From Isoperla grammatica (lineage: Eukaryota > Arthropoda > Insecta > Plecoptera > Perlodidae), in NCBI GenBank assembly GCA_945910005.1, contig OX246739.1:9460292-9524291 (forward strand): a stretch of DNA of 64,000 bases, given 5' to 3'. The position numbers and the translations under genes were made by a program. Shown piece by piece: positions 60,098-64,000 of this stretch; the first letter of the stretch is position 1; every line of letters begins with the position of its first letter. The notes under the pieces were generated by a model. That model saw nothing but the letters and a program-made list of their open reading frames with translations, did no database searches and was not told where the DNA came from.

Positions 60098-62111
60098 TTA
60101 GTGCATATTTTGATGACAACAACTACACTTGGAGACACTTGATTTCTGCTTCACTCCCTGATAAAACCCTGTATGGAATCCGCTCATGTACCACGACATC
60201 AACATACTTGAGAGTGCTTCCGAGTCATCGACCATGTCATTGGGTCCCATGATGCTTGGCGGAGGTGGTGGGGGAAACATCATGGGCAGAGGACCCTGAA
60301 AGAAGCAAAATATTATAACAACTAAAACACCTTTTATTTTGATAAAACACTTCAATTTATTGTATTCTATTACACCTACTGTTTACTTTTCGTAATTTAC
60401 TTACCATCATGGGATGTTGGTTAAATGGTGCACTCATCTCATGTCTGGATTTTGCTCTGGATTTATCGTGTGCCCTACTGTAGCCACAACTTTTGTGGTC
60501 AGTTTTACTCTGTGGGCGAGATGGTTGACGACTAAACGTCTTCTCTGGTGCTGCACGTTCATCATTGTAGCGAAGATCACCGTTTTCAACGCCAGTGCAC
60601 TAGAAAGAAATGCCACCGTTTACTAATATCAGAAACAATCTAAAACAAAATCGTGGAGAAAGTCTAAGACACTAACAAACTGGAGGGTGTCAAGCCAGCA
60701 TCACTGCAACGCTTGTCCTTTGTCGTAGTTGCCTAAGGCCCTTCATCGTCGACAGGCTCAGCTCTTCAGCAACAATACAACACGACCACTGACGTCACTA
60801 GTTATACACCACCAACCGAAGACGACTGACATTTTTAAAGACTTACTTATTTCAAAAAATTTTTTCAACAACTTATGGTTCTCCAACATCGATTTTTTAT
60901 GTTTTTGATATCAAGGTTGGAAAAGTTTTAATACTGCGATGCCGATGGGAAATCAATTTTTGTAATCCGATATTGATGTTATAATTTTACATTAATTGAC
61001 AACCTTTTTAACAAATTAGACGTACGCCTTAAATGTACTATCGGTAGGTCCTACACACACTAAACCTGTACCAGAGAATATCTACTATATTGTGAACTGG
61101 CTTAGGCCTACTACCAGTAACATAATAAATACAAGTGAACAAATAATACAATAATTGAAAATAAAGAGCGACTATCGCGGAATCTCACCTCCATTTCTGG
61201 GTTTGCTTCTTCAGCCTGACGTAATCTGGCTGCATGACCGTGAGAAAATTGAAGATTCGCTAGATTAACCTCTTCTTCGTTGTCATAGCCTACATATTTA
61301 ACCACACAAGTTCCTGTGGGACTAAGTTGAATAATACATGCTTCATAAGACAATCCATCTTCAGAGTAGACACAACGACATGCATCGCCAACAGCCCAGT
61401 GGTTTTGTTTCGGGGTATTTTTCGTTTTGTTCCATCTCTTGCGCTTGCTGTTTGTTTGCGAGTCTCCTGAGGCATTCAGCACAATAGATGAAGGTGAAAC
61501 GTCACCATCAGTGAGTCCCATACGCCTCCTGACCTCTTCCTTTGCCAAACTCACAGCATTGTCATACGCTTCAATGAGGGCAGTGTCATCCCATGCATCA
61601 TTCTCATTCACAGAAGATTCCCCTTCATCAAAAACCTAAATAAATGAAAATTAAGACATGAGTTTCACAATTCAAATTGGGAAAACTAAAAGGTAACAGA
61701 TGCATGTAAAGAAGAAATTCTAAAGACAGATGAAACCAACACAAGGCTTATTCATTTATTTGTCCCCCGAGCACTGGCTTCAGTTAGTTACTTTATGAAT
61801 TAGTTTACTTTATGAATTGATATGAATAATATAGATGCCCACTTAGTAAATCTTGGGGGGAGGGTTGCCTCTGCCACCGGGCTATAAGGCCCAGCCGCAG
61901 AAGAGAGCTACTAGGCCTAGGCCTACTACTACTGCTTCAGTAGGCCTAGGCTAAGTCCATCGAGTTCTTTGACAGTAGGCCTAACTAGGGCCTAGGCATT
62001 GCCTAGGCCTAGTAAGCATGTGAATTTTAATATTATAAATTAAAATAATAAATGGTTCTCCACACACACACATACCTGTTTCGAGCGAACAAACAAAACT
62101 TCATCTCCCAT
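60098..62111 (-). CDS. SMN1: Survival motor neuron protein (SMN)
   Basis: Four coding exons on the minus strand: 62,076-62,111, 61,189-61,635, 60,405-60,599 and 60,098-60,295. All are in phase 0, giving 291 aa (human 294). [12 protein letters not shown] and [17 protein letters not shown] match the N-terminal Gemin2-binding region. The Tudor domain (~90-145: [38 protein letters not shown]) binds symmetric dimethylarginine on Sm proteins. A basic Ser/Arg/Lys linker and one PPPPPP run follow. The YG box ([19 protein letters not shown]) drives self-association. SMN assembles Sm cores on snRNAs in the cytoplasm and concentrates in nuclear Cajal bodies or gems. The start is chosen by alignment with known SMN starts; a longer in-frame extension upstream has no counterpart. 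The C-terminal end after the YG box is Cys/His-rich and diverged. Confidence 0.97.
61905..62015. repeat. TAGGCCTA cluster in SMN intron 1
   Basis: Repeated AGGCCTAGGCCTA-type palindromes, the same motif that fills ubiquilin intron 1. Confidence 0.8.
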
Positions 62112-63362
62112 TATGCCTAGGTGTAACTTATTTATTTTACAAAAACAACTTTCTAACCTACAAAATTGACATTGTGAAAACTCGCCGAGAATCAACGCAC
62201 AGCCATCCAGAGTTTCAATTCTCGGACCCAAAATGCAGTGGTTGAACTAAATTCACAGCATTGTTCCCCGGAAGAGACTTTTTAAATGAAGAACGCGCGA
62301 AATCTTTAGTTTTGCAAAATGTTCATCCTTGGGTCACAGATAAGGGATTGTAGGCAGATAGATAACGCCCATGTTAAATATCGTTCGCGGTTTTATTCGT
62401 ACTGAGCTGTAGTACTGCAATGGACCGCATTGCCGCGCTAGCGTCGCCTAAGAGCGAATTAACTGCCTCCTAGTGGGAAATGTTTGCACCGGTGTGAGCC
62501 GACCTCTTCTGCTCGGGCGCACGATTGACGCGACTTCCAACCGGCTACAGTGTTGCCGTGGTTGTTTTCAGGCGACAGCAGGTGCACATTCCGATCTTCT
62601 TGCACGAGCACTCGCCATAAATACACCCTCTTAGACGATGACAACTCGTACCCAATGCACCACACAACTTTGGGAAAACGTGTTATTTCAGTACAAAAAC
62701 CTACACCACCGATAATATTTTTCGTTACGCCGTGCAAAGTTTACATTATCGAATTTAAATGCGTGATTATAAATATTCAATTTTTAAGGCCAATCCAGTT
62801 TTGCTAATATCAGCGATTATAGTATATCTAATAATTATAATATTATTATTGTCTACAACAGCTGATACACGAGTCCAGATTATGCAGCTGTTTTGGGCTC
62901 GAGTCTAAAATTATATTTGATATCGTCACAAAAAAGTTACGTTATATTTAATATGTTTCATTTCCATTTTTGTATTATTACAACCCTTGCTTGTATGAGC
63001 TTCATGTGTTTGTCTGCCTGGACGGAATCTTATAATCTATATTTCACCCACTCTGCAATGTCCAATCGAGCGGAAATTTTCACACGCACGTATAGTATTC
63101 TTTATGACAATAGATGAATCAATTAACAGATTCACTAATTAATCCATTAATTCATCATAGTTAATTAATCAAAGTTGTATATGGGAATCGGTATTTCACC
63201 CACTTCCTTATGTCCAATCACACCGAAATTTTTCACAGAGACGTATATTCTTGATGACCATACATGAATCAATTTATCACATTCAATTGTTAATCAATTA
63301 ATTCATCATAATTAATTAATCAAGCAAAGCTGTATATGGAAAATTAGTCACAGCTAGTGAGG
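62112..63362. other. Head-to-head upstream region of SMN and a possible plus-strand gene
   Basis: A CpG-rich segment at ~62,400-62,640 is a likely SMN promoter or first noncoding exon. Open frames there on both strands lack ATG starts or splice context. A two-unit tandem duplication occupies 63,040-63,342. Confidence 0.45.
63040..63342. repeat. Two-copy tandem duplication, ~152-bp period
   Basis: TATTTCACCCAC begins each unit (63,040 and 63,192). Both units then share TGTCCAATC, GAAATTTTCACA-like, ACGTATA, TGAATCAATT and CATTAATTCATCAT-like blocks up to GTATATGG. The copies differ by point changes and small indels. Confidence 0.85.
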
Positions 63363-63520
63363 ATGGGCCAACCAGATCCAGATGCAGGCATCAGAATTAC
63401 ACACCCGGTGGTTGATCGGGACTTAAATATCCGCGACGAAAGCATCGGAAAGGATGTTATTTTTTTTGCTATGCGGCGACAACGCTCAACGCGCTCCACT
63501 TGCGAGTTCAACCCCATGCG
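63363..63520 (+). CDS. Candidate first coding exon of an unknown gene
   Basis: An ATG in good context (GTGAGGATGG) opens 52 codons plus two bases, ending at a strong donor (ATGCG|GTGAGTC, GT at 63,521-63,522). The peptide begins MGQPDPDAGIRITHPVVDRD and ends STRSTCEFNPMR. It is charged, without hydrophobic stretches, and not a family I recognise. The exon is CpG-richer than its surroundings and the gene would continue beyond the window. It is divergent from SMN. A chance frame cannot be excluded. Confidence 0.4.
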
Positions 63521-63522
63521 GT

Positions 63523-64000
63523 GAGTCATTCACCATGTACGCATAGTTGCGTTCCCCTTGCGTGGTGGAACCTGTTATTGTATGTTTGGAATGTCATTTT
63601 GATTGACCAGTTGTGTTGTGTTATAACAAATTATACACTTACCGGCAATCGTAATCACGTTTTTCCGGAGATATATTAGGGATGCTGCACGACTACCAAT
63701 AGTAATTAATACCACAACAAATTCTAGTGGTTTAAATAGCTATTATTTGTTATTATATTTTTTGAGTGTTTATAACAAAACAATTATACAACACGTGTTA
63801 CGGTGAGATGTGCATTCATGTGTTTTGATTTGATTTGATTGTTTCTTTGTTGACAACGGGTCAGTGACCCACTAGTGCAATACAATATAATAAACAGCTG
63901 ACAATACAATACAATGCAACAAGTCACACTAGATGCTAGACTAGTGTTATAACTTAAAAGTAACATGAGAAATGTAAGAAAAAACAAAAAAACAATAACA
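63523..64000. other. Right edge of window, no feature seen
   Basis: AT-rich sequence with TACAATACAAT-type simple repeats near 63,880-63,915. No exon or element with clear boundaries. It may be intron of the gene starting at 63,363. Confidence 0.4.

Noticed and set aside
62112..62231. In-frame N-terminal extension of SMN
   Set aside because: Known SMN proteins align from the ATG at 62,111; the extra 40 residues have no counterpart and are probably 5' UTR.
62459..62737. 92-codon minus-strand frame in a CpG-rich block
   Set aside because: It has no ATG at its start and no splice sites; better explained as CpG-rich promoter sequence.

Overview
This is eukaryotic, intron-rich, AT-leaning DNA from an animal. 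Exons have canonical GT/AG boundaries, coding exons are richer in GC and CpG than their surroundings, and introns and intergenic DNA are packed with short non-autonomous transposons, tRNA-derived SINEs and minisatellites. TAGGCCTA palindromes are abundant, and together with the gene set they suggest a marine invertebrate deuterostome, most likely an echinoderm. That assignment is an inference.

Layout, left to right. (1) 1-25,400: a plus-strand gene for a four-pass membrane protein resembling TMEM221/Jiraiya. Its coding exons lie at 12,773-25,349, with a possible 5' leader exon near 2.4-2.67 kb. Its introns hold two hAT-type MITEs, a 38-bp minisatellite and an unusual 12-copy, 89-bp minisatellite. 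(2) 26,584-33,067: a complete eight-exon ubiquilin gene (plus). (3) 35,740-37,234: a three-exon ZIP1-like zinc transporter (minus), convergent with ubiquilin. (4) 38,499-45,469: a six-exon gene (plus), head-to-head with the transporter, encoding an N-terminal RIIa-like domain, IQ motifs and a long repeat-rich tail. It looks like a Sp17/CABYR-type sperm or ciliary protein. (5) 49,884-52,235: two minus-strand exons that together give a ten-cysteine VWFC domain; the 5' end was not found. (6) 55,861-57,873: a KLHL10-like BTB-BACK-Kelch gene (minus) with an uninterrupted main reading frame and a tandem duplicate of its last coding segment that looks like an alternative terminal exon. (7) 60,098-62,111: a complete four-coding-exon SMN gene (minus). 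(8) 63,363-63,520: a possible first exon of an unknown plus-strand gene leaving the window.

The spliced reading frames of the five complete genes each sum to a whole number of codons ending in one stop: 386 aa Jiraiya-like, 552 aa ubiquilin, 339 aa ZIP, 820 aa RIIa/IQ, 291 aa SMN. KLHL10-like gives 603 aa or, with the alternative last exon, 610 aa. The genes do not form one pathway. Ubiquilin and KLHL10 both belong to ubiquitin-dependent proteostasis, and KLHL10 and the RIIa/IQ protein both have relatives expressed in sperm, but clustering of such genes is probably coincidental.

The most interesting observations are the KLHL10 terminal-exon duplication, which may have created a 180-nt intron from coding sequence; the minisatellite whose units each fold into three hairpins, one being a paired nuclear-receptor half-site; and the repeat-tailed RIIa/IQ protein.
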